A stretch of DNA of 13,417 nt from Anaerolineae bacterium (GTDB lineage Bacteria > Chloroflexota > Anaerolineae > B4-G1 > SLSP01). Location: positions 1 through 13,417 of the forward strand of contig JAFGSL010000373.1 in the NCBI GenBank assembly GCA_016934645.1, given 5' to 3'. Under the pieces are notes generated by a model. That model did not search any database, had not been told where the DNA came from, and saw only the letters and a program-made list of their open reading frames with translations. This document shows positions 13,208 to 13,417 of this stretch, in pieces. The translations under genes and the position numbers were made by a program. The first letter of the stretch is position 1. Every line of letters begins with the position of its first letter.

Positions 13208-13417
13208 CTACTCGAAATTCAACTTGGCAATGGCTTCTGTTTCTGCATTTCCCCAATCTGGTTCATACCAACCCAGACGCAGGTATTCGTGAAAGCTGCT
13301 ATATCTGTAATCCGACAGCCGTTGCACAAGGCCATGCTTGATCGGGTTATAGTGAATGTAATTGAAATGGTTAGCATAGTCAACCTCATCTCGGATAACG
13401 TGATCCCAAAAACCGCG
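13208..13417 (-). CDS. REP-associated tyrosine transposase (RAYT), 3' end only
   Basis: The last 69 codons of a Y1_Tnp/TnpA_REP family protein are visible. The frame runs from the window edge to TAG at 13210-13208. It reads WDHVIRDEVDYANHFNYIHYNPIKHGLV, then DYRYSSFHEYLRLGWYEPDWG, which is the well-conserved C-terminal block of RAYTs (N-Y-I-H-N-P...GL...D..YSSF). The catalytic HUH and tyrosine regions lie outside the window. RAYTs bind and nick single-stranded REP hairpins at the GTAG foot, and such REPs lie directly downstream, so this protein is the likely source of all REP copies in the window. Confidence in family is high; whether the gene is complete is unknown. Confidence 0.88.
   Translation of the reverse strand, partial: RGFWDHVIRDEVDYANHFNYIHYNPIKHGLVQRLSDYRYSSFHEYLRLGWYEPDWGNAETEAIAKLNFE

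Overview
The window is a chromosomal stretch, moderately GC-rich by eye, that most likely belongs to a Chloroflexota bacterium (Anaerolineae/Caldilineae-like). This is an inference. It rests on an F420-type (deazaflavin) oxidoreductase, a BMP/nucleoside-type ABC transporter, a YjbQ-type remnant, and a secreted SBBP-repeat protein ending in an 'IYLPLVLR' tail. I recall that tail from secreted Chloroflexota proteins. No rRNA or other definitive marker is present.

Layout on the + strand, 1-7378. The end of an ABC ATPase gene and two translationally coupled permease genes form a BMP/nucleoside (COG3845/4603/1079-like) importer operon, closed by a hairpin at 2926-2957. A TTG-started kinase gene of the N-acetylhexosamine 1-kinase (NahK) type follows. 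Next comes a vapBC toxin-antitoxin pair with its own promoter and a likely autoregulatory dyad. Then there is an RsmF-type rRNA m5C methyltransferase with an in-frame 18-bp tandem-repeat insertion, a DDN/F420-type oxidoreductase, and the C-terminal half of a YjbQ (UPF0047) gene.

Layout on the - strand, 13417-7518. From right to left there is the 3' end of a REP-associated tyrosine transposase (RAYT), then a cluster of GTAG-type REP palindromes. Next is a type I restriction-modification cassette (hsdM, a DUF3800 gene overlapping it by ATGA, then hsdS), a second REP pair, and a decayed signal-peptide/SBBP-repeat gene broken by two frame changes. No hsdR lies in the window. The SBBP pseudogene sits between two direct copies of a second repeat family.

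The most interesting item lies in the gap between the DUF3800 gene and hsdS. On the strand opposite the operon there is a perfect promoter (TTGACA, 18 bp, TGC-TATAAT). About 106 nt of strongly structured sequence follows: an 8-bp closing helix, an inner hairpin and a C(UUCG)G hairpin. A canonical intrinsic terminator ends it, overlapping the last codons of the DUF3800 gene. It looks like a complete, undescribed small RNA gene inside the restriction-modification operon, antisense to it.

Functional reading: the left half is sugar/nucleoside uptake, a sugar kinase and housekeeping. The right half is an accessory defence cassette bracketed by REP elements that probably belong to the neighbouring RAYT.
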